From Macrotis lagotis (Eukaryota; Chordata; Mammalia; Peramelemorphia; Peramelidae): a stretch of 64,000 bases of DNA. Below, piece after piece: positions 34,197 to 46,700 of the stretch; positions within the stretch are counted from its first letter, which is position 1; the number at the start of each line of letters is the position of its first letter. The translations under genes and the position numbers were made by a program. The notes under the pieces were generated by a model. The model saw nothing but the letters and a program-made list of their open reading frames with translations, did not search any database and was not told the DNA's origin. Location of the stretch: NCBI RefSeq assembly GCF_037893015.1, contig NC_133666.1:124001-188000 (forward strand), given 5' to 3'.

Positions 34197-34489
34197 CTAA
34201 GGGAAAGGGGGAAATCAAAACTTAAATCTAAAACTGTCCTACAACAATGAGACAAAAATAATACAATATTTTTAAAATACCAGTCAACGTTTAGAAAAAC
34301 CATTGACAAGCTTAAAGATTTATATGCATGCTTTCAGTACTTTCCAAAAGTTTAAATATAGGTTTGTACTTTCAACTTCTTATGAATTCTTTAGACTTTA
34401 TTTAAAAAATTTCAGAAGCAACAAAGAGGCCCTACTCAGGACAACTTTCCTTTTTCTGCCCTAAAACCAACCAGAACCAGAGAGAGGGC

Positions 34490-34800
34490 ATAAATGGTAT
34501 CCTTATCACATTTGAAGATGACCCCAACCAGGATGACAGAGTCAAGAGTCAAGACATTTCAATAGCTGCATGCATTGTGCAAAATCTAATAAGATGAAGT
34601 TTAATTGGGATTAGATATATAGTCTTACCACTTGAGTTTAGGAACGCAATTTTATGAGGAGAAGCAGCAATGAAGCATAATTTTAGTGTGGATTATTTAA
34701 AAAAGCATTTTGGGGAAGGGTTAGTGGATTGCAAGATCAATAAAAGACAGAATTATGATATGACAACTAAAAATCACAAATGGTGATTGATCTGCCTTCA
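34490..34800 (+). mobile_element. CR1/L3-type LINE fragment (U0)
   Basis: Longer version of 1960-2150, with GATGACAGAGTCAAGAG and GGTTAGTGGATTGCAAG, typical of CR1/L3 LINEs. Confidence 0.6.
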
Positions 34801-36339
34801 GAGAGACCTGGCTTCTAAGAACAAGGAGGTAAGTTTTCCAGGCTCTCCACAAGGACTTTCTTGTCTCTGTCCAGCTGATTGGGCTTTTCTACTGAAATTA
34901 CTTTGTATTTAATTTTTATATTATTTGCATATATAAAACTAATATATTTTGTACACACTTGGCCACAAAGACTAAGAAACAGACACCCCCACTCTCTCAA
35001 AAATACCCACCTATCCACCCACTATATATGTATTGGTATTTAGGTATGTATGTATATTTGGTCTTCTGTGATAGAATATATTCCCCTCAAAGGAAAGCAT
35101 TGGTTGGATTTCATATCCCTAGTGCCAAGCACATAGTAGATGCTTAATCCATGGTTCTTACTTAGGTGCTTGGTATTAAGGGGCAGGGGGCCCATTCCAG
35201 CACTCATAAAATACATTCTCAGACTTGGCTATCACACTTTACTAATGTTTGGGGTTGGCAGGGAAAGTGTTGTTATACCTAGGTCTAGAATTTGGTGTAC
35301 AGTATTTTGGGGCATTTGCTGTATCTTGGAGATAGAGAGACACCCAACCATCTTTAGGTCTCACAAGCTCTACTGCCCAAGATCCCAACTCTGCCACATT
35401 CATGTTCCTCTCTGGTTCTACCTTCTCTTGCCAACAGACATCTGGATGGCATATTACTGCAGTCCCTACCTCTCCTTTGCTGCTCTGTGCACAGCACCCA
35501 GCCCATTCCCTCAGATCACTCATTGACATCCCAGCCTTGAGGAACTTCCTCAGTTCATCTCCACTGTCCCTCCCCTGAAGCAATTGCTTCCATTGGCAGT
35601 TCCTTCCCAGAGCTGGAGATTCTCCTCCCAGCCAATTTGGGTTGGCTCACAGGGTCAGCTACCTGGAGCTGTCCCTCACAAAATGCTGATCTGGCTTAGG
35701 GTTCTCATTCTCCCAAAGCTCTTGGATAATGTCCTCCTCCTTTGGAGCCCTTCATGTCCTTCTAGGGAAGGCAATCAGGGCCTCTTTACAGATACAGGTT
35801 GGTCTAGAAGAACTCTTCAGATGAGGTGAGAGAAAAGGAAGGACAGATGAACCAATCTCCTGGTACATTATTTTGGAACTGGAACACTGTAACAGAACAA
35901 AGTTATCTGCCTCATCTAATCATAATAGTGATCCATAAAAATTAAAGAACAATGCTTTTAATAGCATACCAAGGGTTCCTAATCTCTAAGCAGCATGGAT
36001 GAAAAACTTTCAATGTATAGAGACCTAGGGGAAGAACTGAAAACCAGGTGGGGATAGTATGAGGAACCTGTGATCCACACAGTCTTGTTTTCTCCTAGAA
36101 TTGTTCTTAAGATGTGTTCATGAAACCTGCAGTAGATGAGTTAACATCCTAATAGTTTTATTAAGCTTAAAGGACAATAATACTTTGCAATGATCTGAAA
36201 ATAATTAAATGTAAAAGAATTAATAGCACAATATATCAACTCCATGAAAAAGACTAACAATATTATTATTGTTATTGTTATTAATAATAATGATAAACAC
36301 TTCTATAGTATGACATGGTTTGAAAAGTACATCGCAAAC
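34801..36339. other. U0 3' flank, non-coding
   Basis: Distal flank of the working gene, collinear with the other units; ATT-rich microsatellite near 36250-36290. Nothing gene-like. Confidence 0.65.
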
Positions 36340-36520
36340 ATCTTCTTTGGGCCTTCCAACCACACAGTAATTTACTTAGCATAAGTTTTTCTTATCACCC
36401 TATTTTACAGGTAGGAAAATTGGGGTTTAGAGCATTGTCTGTGGTCACATATTGAGGACACTAGAATTTCAGTCTAGGTCTTGTGACTCCAATGCTTGTG
36501 CCTCAGTTGTCTCTCCCCTG
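36340..36520 (+). mobile_element. MIR SINE (U0 copy)
   Basis: Equivalent of 4205-4430. Confidence 0.8.
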
Positions 36521-36599
36521 TGCCAATTCACTAGTGGCAGCATGGCTGGTGTTCTAGAGAATCAAACCCAAATCCAAAATAGTCTGAGAGAAATTTATG

Positions 36600-37637
36600 A
36601 AGTCATTGGTAGAGGAGACTGAGTCAGAAAGGAGGGGGTGACCCCCTTGTCCAGGCTGGGGAAATTTTACATTCTATACGATTTAGACCAGGCTACCCAG
36701 TAAGGTAAACACCACGGGTTGCCGCGGGTGGGGGCTTGGGTGACCCCGACCCTCCTTGGCCGGGCCTGATCTTGATCTTCTGGCGCCTGGGGCAAGGCGA
36801 CTGAACCCCGCTGTTTTCCCAAACCACTCCCCTCCTTCCTCCTCTGCTCTGAGGCTCGGGAGCTGTCCAACGCCTAGCCAAGGGCAGGGGCTGCAGCAGC
36901 TTTTGGGTCCTTCCTTCCTTTTTGGGGAGCCCAAGGCCCGCCTCTCCCGACCTCCCTCTTTGTTCTCCCCCCTCCCCCCACATTCAGCAGACGGGTTGAC
37001 CCTCCACAACACCAAGCTAAGCTCAGCTACTGCTCCCCCCCCCCCCCCCCCCCCCCCCAGTGCAAGCCACAGCTGCTTGCTCTCAGGGACCTGGGACCCT
37101 GGTCAGCCCTGGAGGCCCCCTCCGGGTGGAAGATACATTGTGGCCCCCTCGTCTAACCAGGTTGGGTGATAAGCGCTGAGGGATATGACTTGGGGGGCGG
37201 GGGGCTCCTCACTGCTCTGTGTCTGAGGACAGAATACCTTCCCCTCCCTCCTCCCTTCCCCCACCCTGCAGTGATATTACAGGTCTCGCCCCCTTCCAAG
37301 CTCTACTGAGTTGGTAAGTTTTCTTGGTCTTTGGAGAAAGATGTGAATGGGAGAGAGCAGCTCGGGGTCTGTGTGACCCTCCCCCACTTCCCTCCTCCAT
37401 CCCCTCCCCCCATCCACCCCTTGTTCTAGATTGACTGACCGGGAGGGTCCCACTAGTGCCTCTCTCCCTTTTCTTTATCGTCTCCTCCCTTCCCCTCCTC
37501 CCACCAAACACCAACCTTTTCATGAAGCCGCCCCTCCTCCCCAACTGGCTTCTCTTCTGATCAGGAGGATATGTGTGGGTTCCTGGGAGTATCAATACGG
37601 TTGTTTATACGTGTGTTGTGGATATAGGTAGGATCTC

Positions 37638-37686
<49 letters not shown>

Positions 37687-37800
37687 ATGTGCGTGTTTAT
37701 GTGGGGATATGGTGATGTGGCTTCAATGTTGAACCTGTGTGTGTCTGGGACTTTTTGCCTGCCCAGGGTTCTGTCTAGTGTTTGGGGGTCGTAGGATGAT
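36600..37800. other. GC-rich block of the tandem unit (U0 copy)
   Basis: About 2.6 kb beyond the ABRAXAS1 stop. A 24-base C run at 37035-37058 and a 44-base GT run at 37641-37684. Conserved TTGGTCTTTGGAGAAAGATG at 37323. No frame is shared with sister blocks. Confidence 0.55.
37641..37684. repeat. (GT)n microsatellite
   Basis: Uninterrupted GT run, 22 repeats. Confidence 0.95.
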
Positions 37801-38606
37801 GCTCGGTGTAGGATAGTGCAGGAACTCTCCTCACCTTCATGCCATCCCTTTTGTTTGGTGTCATTTCATTTAATGCTATATTCGTTTTGGTTCTGGGGCC
37901 AAAGAGCACCTGGTAAAAGCTTCCTTTCCACGGACTTGTACAGAAAGAGGATTCTGTCCCTGAACCTGGGACTCTGGGATTTACAGACTGCAAGAACAGA
38001 GCTGGTTAAATGTGCTCTTCTCTCATTCTGAGAAATTTAGTCATGGGGCTATTACTAGCTTGGACTTTTTTTTTCCTTTGAAAACTTCCTGTTCCTTTCA
38101 TTTATTGGAGAATGGCTCTTAATCTCGAATTTTGGAATCAGTTCCTTCTCTATCTTACATATGCCAAAGTCCTTGGAGAACTTTATTGCAAAGCTGTTTT
38201 TCCTCCCTTAACTATTACACTTCTCATTTTAATGGTATCATCTCTGCAGAAAAACATTCCAATAGAAGCAGTTATTTATTTTATTGTTTTGTCATAACCT
38301 CTTCTCTTACCAACTAATTCCCTCCTTGCACCTCTAATATGCTATTCATTCCCCTTTTACATTTAATTCATGTATCCATTTGTAGGTGTGAGGTGTTGAT
38401 ATCCTATCAAATTTCTGCCGAACTGTTATTCCCTCATTCCATCTCAGTTCCTTGGTTTTTTTAATTTTAAAAAAATGTATCTCCCTACTCCTCCCATCCC
38501 ACTTGTGTCTTTTGATTTATTAAACACAATTTTGTTTGTTTGCTGCTGTATACTGCATAACTAATCTTTTCCATTGATGAACCTTTCCATTTTTCACAAG
38601 TTCCAA
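37801..38606. other. U0 flank, non-coding
   Basis: Collinear with 17350-18596 and 28550-29351. It preserves the sequence that was replaced by inverted inserts in U2 and U3. Confidence 0.6.
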
Positions 38607-38855
38607 CTGTTTTCCGGACAACTAGGTTTTCCACCGGGCCTGAAGTCAGAAAGATTCATCTTCCTGAGTTCAAATCTGGCCTCAGATGCTTACTAGCTCT
38701 GGTACCTTGGGCAACTCACTTTTCCCTGTTTGCCCCAGCTCATCTGCCAAATGAGTTGAGGAAGGAAACAGTAAACCACCCAAGTATCTTTGCTGAGAAA
38801 ATCCTAAAAAAGGTTAGGAAAAGTCAGACAGGACTAAACAGCAGCTACAATTTCC
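38607..38855 (+). mobile_element. Old longer SINE (U0 copy)
   Basis: Same element and position as 18597-18830. Confidence 0.8.
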
Positions 38856-40025
38856 TAACCACTGATTCATAATTTGAGATCATCTATTGATGTAAGAGCA
38901 ATAAGAAAAAAAACAATTCAGTATGGCAGAGCTAAAAGACCCAGCAGCACCTACATTAAAAGACTTCAAGTCTTGAATCACTACATGTCGAAGAGGGGTT
39001 AAGACTGAAAGTGTCATTCCCAGCAAAGATAACCATTCTGCAGGGAAAGGGAAAAAAGAATTTTCAATGATTTGTCAGACTTTTGAGTTTTCTTGCAAAA
39101 ACGACCTGAATTATTGGAAAATTTGACATATACAATCCAGGAGAAATAGAAGATAATCATCAAAGACTACTTACAAGGGTCTCAATAAGCACAAATTTTT
39201 TACTGTCTATAGGTGGAAATACAAACTCCATGTCCAAGATTGTTATTAGTAATTGGGAAGTTTGAAGGAAAGATTGGGGTAGAGCTGAGTAGGAGAGGAT
39301 TCAAAAAAAGTAAAAAGGTACAGGAAAAGATATTTTTAAAAAGTTATCCTATACACAAGATATCAGAGGAATAATTGATGCAGAGGAATTCGATGAGGAA
39401 GAAGAATTGGTAGTTCTAGAAGCCTATTCTCATCAGATATGGGTCGGTCAAAGATACAACAATTAAGTATATGTACGTGTGTGCATCTATAATAACCTTT
39501 TGAATTCAGAAAGAAATAAGAAGGGGGATACGGAGGCTATTGAGTTAGAGGGTGAGGGAACAGAATAAAGAGGTATAGAGGAGGGTATGTAGATCACTGG
39601 GGAGGAGGGGCATAGCAGGATGGTAGATCAGTGTGGGGTGGTATAGAAGAATGTGTAAGGGAGGGATTCTAGGAAGGGTGGAAAGTTAAGGAATAAGAGG
39701 GTAAGGTAGCAAGCAGAAGTAGAGTAGAGGAGTGCAGAGGGGTTGTGGCTTTCAGGAAATGTTATAAAAATGAGATACACACAAACCAAATATCTATGCA
39801 TATGTAGGAACATATGTATATGTATTTGTATGGGGATATTTGAGTGTATATATGTGTATATAGGCTATATTTATGTGTGCGTCTGAGCATGTATACAGGT
39901 ATGAATATACCCATGCTTAATTGTAGCCTGAGGAGAGGGGGGAAAATGAGTGCATAGCAAAGAACTCAAGAAAATTGACAAGGAAGCAAAGGAAAGATGG
40001 ACAACTCTGAATATCATTTGTAGTG
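38856..40025. other. Downstream flank of ABRAXAS1
   Basis: AT-rich DNA beyond the candidate polyadenylation signals. No gene seen. Confidence 0.65.
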
Positions 40026-40068
40026 TTTATTATATGGGCTTTCTTGAAATGGAAAGTTTTGCTTTATT
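40026..40068 (-). terminator. Candidate ABRAXAS1 polyadenylation signals
   Basis: On the minus strand AATAAA occurs at 40068-40063 and 40031-40026, about 280 and 317 bases past the stop codon. Either would give a short 3' UTR. Only the hexamers are seen; cleavage sites are inferred. Confidence 0.5.
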
Positions 40069-40347
40069 TTATGAATTTGTTCATGTTTTGCTACACATAT
40101 GACAATGTTTTTTCTTATTTTGTATTTAATTTCAAAAATAAAATTAAATCAAAGTAAAAAAAGAAAGAAAATCACCACTAATTTTTATCATACTCTTAAA
40201 ATATTGGAATAAAAATAAAAACACTGCCACATTCCTAACAAAGCCACAGTTTTACAAAATATTTTCTATCAAGCAACACTTTAATTACACAGTAAACTTT
40301 TTCCACTGTTGCTCAGGCGGGACAATGAGAAAACTTTTATGAATGGT

Positions 40348-40769
40348 TCAGAAAGTTGGTGAATTGGAATATTCAATGACGATGTCATCGTCCCCATTAT
40401 CAGCATCTTCATCGGTCTCTTCAAAGCTTGTCAGTACTTCTTCATCACTGCTGTCATCATTGCTTTGAAGGCACTCATTCTGAAACTGAAACGATGGGTT
40501 CTCGGATGGACGTTGGTTCTCCATGTCAAGAAATTCATGCATAATTGTGTCTTCTGTTCTATCATCTTCAGGAAAATCAGAACTTTCCACCATGAGAGTT
40601 AATTCAGGCACTTCTTTGAGGTTATGTTCAGTATTACAGACTTTCTTAGCAATCTGCTTGCCTTTTGAACACACAACACATGAATGAAGAAATTCCTGAT
40701 TTGGGAAAAATGTACGTAAAGCCTGGCAGAGTAAAACATTCTCTCCTGCTTCTGGATCATCGCTTCTTC
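40348..40769 (-). CDS. ABRAXAS1: ABRAXAS1 exon 9 and stop
   Basis: The terminal exon of 422 coding bases carries [27 protein letters not shown] and the final SPTF, the BRCT-binding motif. Between them lies an acidic stretch ([21 protein letters not shown]). Acceptor TTTAGCAG. Sister copies at 19948-20294 and 6675-6985 have lost SPTF. Confidence 0.95.
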
Positions 40770-43700
40770 CTGCTAAATCAAATAACACCATTATTATTAT
40801 TCAGCAGCTTGATATGGAAGATGAGGGTATAGGACCTTTCCTGGCTTAGCTGATCTAAGAGTCCAGTCACCAAATTGAATACACAAAAAGCCTTTTTCTT
40901 AGACTGTTCAGCAAACTAGGCTTACATCTGCCAAAGAGGACTTCCTGAACTGCAATTGAAGAAAGAGTCTTTTTCATTTATTGACCAGACTGTTGACTAC
41001 ATCTGATCTTGTTAAACTGAGGTCTTTTCTAAGTTTCACCTGGCTGATTATTTATGGGGACCCAAGCCATTACTCTCTGAGCCTCCTTTTTCTTCATAAC
41101 CTATAGAGTGCAACTTTGAATATGCAAGGTAAAGCTGTCTTGGAAAAAAAAAATATGGCCATTAATGGTTCTTTTTACCTGATACTACAGCCTTTGATCT
41201 CTTTTTTGTTGCAAGTTCTTCTTTTAGGCTTTTTATATCCTCTATGAATTTTCTTACTACTTGTTCACTGTTGAATGCTTGAATGCATACTTCCTACAAA
41301 AGAAAATTAATTTATTTATACAGACAACATGCCAATTCACAATACGTTAGTAACCTATACTAAGTAAAAGGAATTCTACTGGATAGAATAGAGCAACAAT
41401 CACATATTTTAACTACTTTCTAACCACTTCACACACTTAACTGCTGCATTTCTGCAAGGAAAATTTTCCCCCTTACCTAACAACATGACTAATTAGGGTG
41501 AAGAAGTCTAGTGTACCCCCCCCCTAATCACTGCCTAATTCAAGTTTATAGGTTGAAGTGTTTATTAAAATAAATTTTTTGAATTAAGAAAACAAATTTC
41601 AATGTAAGTACATAATAATAAGTTGCTACTTTTTTTGGAACCTTTTTACAAATATAAATATTTTGTTTTCTAATTTCACACAATGGCAGTTTTTACTAAT
41701 CTTTTTTTGCAGGGTTTTGAATTTTACAAATGTTTTTTTCTCCCTCCCTCCTTTCTTTCCCTCCCCTAAACAGAAGGCAATCTGATATAATCTTTACATT
41801 TACTTCCATGATATGCATAGATCCAAATTGAATATGTTGAGAGACAAACCAGATCCAAAAGGAAGAAAGAAAAAAATAGAGATAGAAAAATTATATAATA
41901 CATATGACAATTTTAAAAAATTGAAGGTAATAAATCTTTGGTCTTCATTCAAACTCCACAGTTCCTTCTCTAGATACAGATGGTATTCTCCATCACAGAT
42001 CTCCTAAAACTTGACAGTATATTTTGTGATAGATGATAACCTCCAGGCAAAATCTGTCTATTTATCTAGAAGAAATACTAAACATGCAAAGCTAGCATGA
42101 CTTCTAAATCTAGAAACAATCTTGAAGAGTTGGATAAAATTACCTTTAAATGGTGAGAGGATATGAAGAGGCAGTTTTTAGATGAAGAAATCAAAGCTAT
42201 CTATAGTTCTGTGGGGGGAAAAAACGCTCCAAATCATTGTTGACAAGAGAAATGCAAAATGGATAGAATTACCTTTAATTCGTCCTGCACAGTAATGTAA
42301 AATTCACTTATTTTGTGTGCCTCTTTTACAGTTCCGTCTTCGTTAAAAAATTCTGACCTATTGGTGAAAGACAATTCGTTCCCTTGTGCACAGAGATTTC
42401 AAAACAGATTTTTATATTTCACCTATAAAATGAAGATTTGACTAGGTGTGGTTTGGTCCTTAAACACAGATTCTATGAGTAGGTAAGTGGTTTTAAAGGA
42501 TTTTGGAGATACCCTGTTTCTCAGAGCTAAGGCCCAGCAAGCAGGTTGTGCCCTGAGCTTGGCATAACAACAATCCTTTACTCTCTGGATATCACCCTCT
42601 GGCAAATTGTATTTTTTGGATCAGCACCAATTCCTCACTGAGGGATTGATGATTTCAGCTCCTCCTATTTCCCATGGACGACCTAAGAGCCAACATCTAT
42701 GACATCTCTTGACATGCTCAGAATACTGTAGTCCTGGTTCTGTATCCCAGAGTAATCACGAAACCCATGACTTGACATAATGACTTCCCACAGGACCCAA
42801 GAATGCCTATATTGTCCCAAGATATGCCAACCATGAGAACTGTCTCAAGAACTAAGAATAATAGTGTTTGGGGCCCACTCCTTTCATGTATTTCAGTGGG
42901 CCCCAACATCAGCACCTTTAAGGCCTTCTCACTTTGAAATCAGTTCAAGTTCTGTTTGACTCCTCTCCTGTCTCTAATCTGCTGTTTTGGGCTCAAGCCA
43001 CCAGGTTAGAGTTTGCCGGTTTCAGTGCCCGTCTGGTTGACAATGGTGAGAAAGTAGAGTCCATTTTTTTTTTTAAGGATGAGATAAATCTACATTTTTA
43101 TAAGTTATAAGTTATAGTGATGAGTAATGATGGGATAAGGTCTTAGAGGAATAGAGGAAGAAAGAATTAGATGGGGCTAAGGAGATTTAAGGGAACCCTT
43201 AAAGGGCCATCTCATTCTTTCAGAATAAAGGGTGGTTTGTCCTTCATTCTCAAAAGAAGATATGACATCACAGGAGGTGATGCCATGACAAGCACATGAT
43301 TTAGATTGGAGTGAGGGGGTACTGTGCTAAGTCACCAGCCTCACTTTCTCCTCTGGAGCCATCTGGGTCCAGTAGCCAGATATGAATAGGTATGACTGCC
43401 GATGGCCCTGGATGTGAGGAAATCAGGGCTGTGGCTTGTCCAAGGTCATACAGCTGGTAAGTGTCAAGTGTCTGAGGTCGTATTCCAACTCCTGTCTTCC
43501 TGATTCCAAACCAGGCCTCTATCCACCATGCTGATGAAGACCCTGAAAGCTCATACAGAATGGGCTTTATCTTATTAATATCATAGGTAGTAAAGTCTCT
43601 TGCAAAGAAAAGGCAAAGTTGAGACAGAGAGAAAAAATATTTGTAACAATCATTTGGGGATATATGAAATTCCCAAAGCACAAGTTTGACCACATCACTT

Positions 43701-46700
43701 CCCTGAACCAAGAAGGTCCAGCGGCTCCTATGGCTTCTAGAATAAATATGAAGTAGTCTCCAGCATTAAAATCAGGTATGGTTAGGTTATTAAAAAGGCT
43801 TGCGGAGTAGAAGCTTGATGCACCCACTAAAGTGAGAAGGGACAGAGGGAAAAGTGTATTGAAGAGGGTAGTGTGGTTCTGGGGGCAAAAGGCTACAACA
43901 GGCTGGGGGGGGGGGGAAGAGGGGTAAATGTGCCCTATCTCATTGCTTAGGGTCAAACTGTGTCTCTCAGGAGGGACCCAGATCCAAAGTTAGAGATACC
44001 TTCATGGTCTTTGATTCTCTTCAAGTAAAATAAAATTTGTATTTCCCCTTCTATGTATATGCTGCTCCCCCCACAAAAAGAATATAAGCTCCATGAGAAC
44101 AGGACTTGTTTCATGGTATCCCTAACACAGGGTCTGAGACACAAAGGAGGCACTTTATTATGCTTATGGATCTACTTTTAGGAAAAGCAATGACAGAGGC
44201 ATAAAAGGAAGACATGAGGACTTGATTAAAGGAAGAGAGTATAACTTTGGAGACAGACTACATTCATAGTGATTTTAGCTTTATATTGGTTCAAGTTTAG
44301 AACCTTTTTTAGATTTCATAATACAAAAGACCTTATTTAGAAAAGTGGTAGATTTGAAATTTAGGGACCCCAGGTAGTAAAATGGAGAGAGTACAGGGCC
44401 TGGAGTCTGGAAGACACATCTTCCCGAGTTCCAATCTGGCCTCAGACATGACTAGCCATGTGACCCTGGGCCAAGAAAAGCTCACAAAGAAAACATGACT
44501 GAACAACAACAGCATCTTTGAAATAGGTAAGGTAAGAGTTAGTGAGTGGGGAAACAGCTTACCCATGTGCATGTGTTGCTCGGCCAAAGGCAGGGGATCT
44601 ACAGGTACCCGACACAGTCTTGTATCCCTGGAGCTCTGACATACCCAAGTTGGTCACCACTAAAGGTACTTTAAGGAAAATTCTAAAAAACAGTTTTGGA
44701 GAGGAAGTTAAAGCCAGGCTAAAACTGAGCATTGGCATTCTCTTAGCTTCATTTTCCAGCCATTTCCATTCACTACCAGGCTACCCTACAGAAGTGAGGG
44801 AAACACGGATCCTTGCTTACTTGTCCTAAATTAAGTGTTCAGCTAAAACTGATCCACTTAGAAGCAATTGCTTTTATCTAAAACATTGTCTATTATTTAA
44901 ATATTGTCAAAGAATCACTTTTGTCGACTTTACAAAGATTAGCTCACTGAAAACAGAATAGTTATAATTAAATATAACTAATACTTTGGCTAAAGCTATT
45001 TTAGTATAAAAAAACCCATCAAGTCAGTTCATTTTTGACAGAAGTTTTGATGCTGCATGGACAAGGCCATACCCTGCTTCCCAGACACCCATGTTTCTTA
45101 TGTATAAAATGAGGTAGTTCTACCCTTATTAGTATCACTGAGGGAAGGAGAAATTTGTGATTTTCCTTCTACTTGACCCCTGGATTCAGGAAAATCCAGA
45201 TATGAAAGGGAAAGGTCCATCTTAGACAAACCTATGCACAGAAAGTTGTTAAAACTGAAAAAGTCACGTTGTAAAGTTTACCAGCTAAGCCAAATCTGGG
45301 TCAATACTTACCCATTGTGAAATCTGTGTAATGCATGATCCAGTACATGAGTGGAGCCATTTTCTGTGGCTAGGCTTGATGTTAGTAACAGAAAAACAAG
45401 TCTCTCATTTGAAAGATGCTGCTGTAGATTTTGGTGAAGAATCTTCTCTCGAAATGTCATCATTTGGTCTGAATTACGTCTGAATTTGTACCAACCAATC
45501 ACATTCTAAGGAAAGGGGGTGGGGGTTGGGGGAAAGCAAATTTAAATCTAAAATTGTACCACCACGAGACAAAATTATACAATATTGAAAAATACCAATT
45601 AACATTTAGAAAAACTGCTGACAATCTTAAAGATTTACAATTATGCAATTTGTACTTTCCAAAAATGCAAATATTGGTTTATAAACAACCTTCCTAAGCA
45701 TTCCTCAACCTTTACTCAAAAAATTTCAAGTGAAAAAGAGGTCCTACTCAGGACAACTTTCCTATTTCTGTCCTAAAACCAACCAGAATTTGAGAGAAGG
45801 GATTATTTTTCTTTTCTTTGAATAAACAAATTAGGATTGAGGCTTTCTTTGCCTTTCTACTTCCTCAATTCAGGGACCAGCCTTGTAGGCCAGTCAGCCT
45901 CTGAAGTGCAGGGTTGTTGATGGAATTGATATAAACCTTCTGGAACAGACTTCTCTACCTTGGGCAGAATCTCACCGGACTAGGAGAGTTTACTTCTGAT
46001 TGAAGTGTAAACAGAATCTAATCTAGGTGAATTCTAGCCCTAAAGCATTAGACTCAAATCCTGGAAAATGCCCCAGTTCAACAGGAAAGCTCTGAGAAAC
46101 CAGATGGCATTCATTTGTCCAGATGAGTGGAAGCAGTTGATGCAGCAAGTACCTAGCAGGATCAGGTGAAGCCCACCTGCAACTGCACCTCTACCCCTAC
46201 CCTCACCCCAATCCCCATTAGTTGCTCAATAATCGTGGTTGATTTTCATCTGTCAGGAGTATCTCTTTTTCCAAAGGTCTTAAGTGTTCAGTGATTCAGG
46301 GTTTTGTCCTGACCATCAAGTTTTTGATTATTTGTGAGCCTAATTAGTAAACTGCTTAATTACCAAGAAATTGTGTCTCAGGTTTCTTATTTGTAACAAA
46401 CTTTTAATTTCAAATATGGTCAGTTTTGGAGGATGGGATGAATGCAAATGAGAGGAAAGGTAAAATTCTCCATGAGTTAAAAAAAACCCACGGTTAACCA
46501 AAAATGTTTACTCAGATAGAAATATTGAAGCAGAAAGGTGAGAGGCTTAAGCCTGATCAGACCAAAATGAGAGTATTCTCTTCAATTCTGGGACCACATT
46601 TGGGGAAAGGTCCTTGATAAGCTGAAGGGTGCCTAGAGTGGGGCAACTAGGACAATAAAGGGTCTTGAGTTCAGGCCATAGAGGGATTAGTGGAAGGAAT

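Larger units (their letters stand above)
21963..34489 (-). repeat. Tandem unit U1: decayed ABRAXAS1 3' half
   Basis: Collinear with U0. It keeps broken exons 5 (34005-34196), 6 (33229-33346) and 7 (31388-31470). Exons 8 and 9 are gone, replaced by the mosaic at 30567-31003. The 3' flank contains the PDK3 retrocopy. The junction with U2 near 21962 joins intron 6 sequence of U2 to 3' flank of U1, so it is a deletion junction. Confidence 0.88.
34490..46255 (-). repeat. Tandem unit U0: exons 5-9 of working ABRAXAS1 plus 3' flank
   Basis: This is the first unit in gene orientation. It runs from intron 4 through exons 5-9 and about 5 kb of downstream flank with a MIR, a GC-rich block and an old SINE. 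The offset to the next unit is 11337 bases, measured between matching points at 44793 and 33456. Near 46255 the homology to the other units stops. Inserts found only here are a 3' L1 fragment (41650-42010) and a SINE (43215-43535). Confidence 0.9.

Noticed and set aside
44542-44829. A plus-strand frame that also appears at 33212-33415
   Set aside because: It is antisense to ABRAXAS1 exon 6. Similarity between the two places comes from the tandem duplication, not from coding constraint on that strand.
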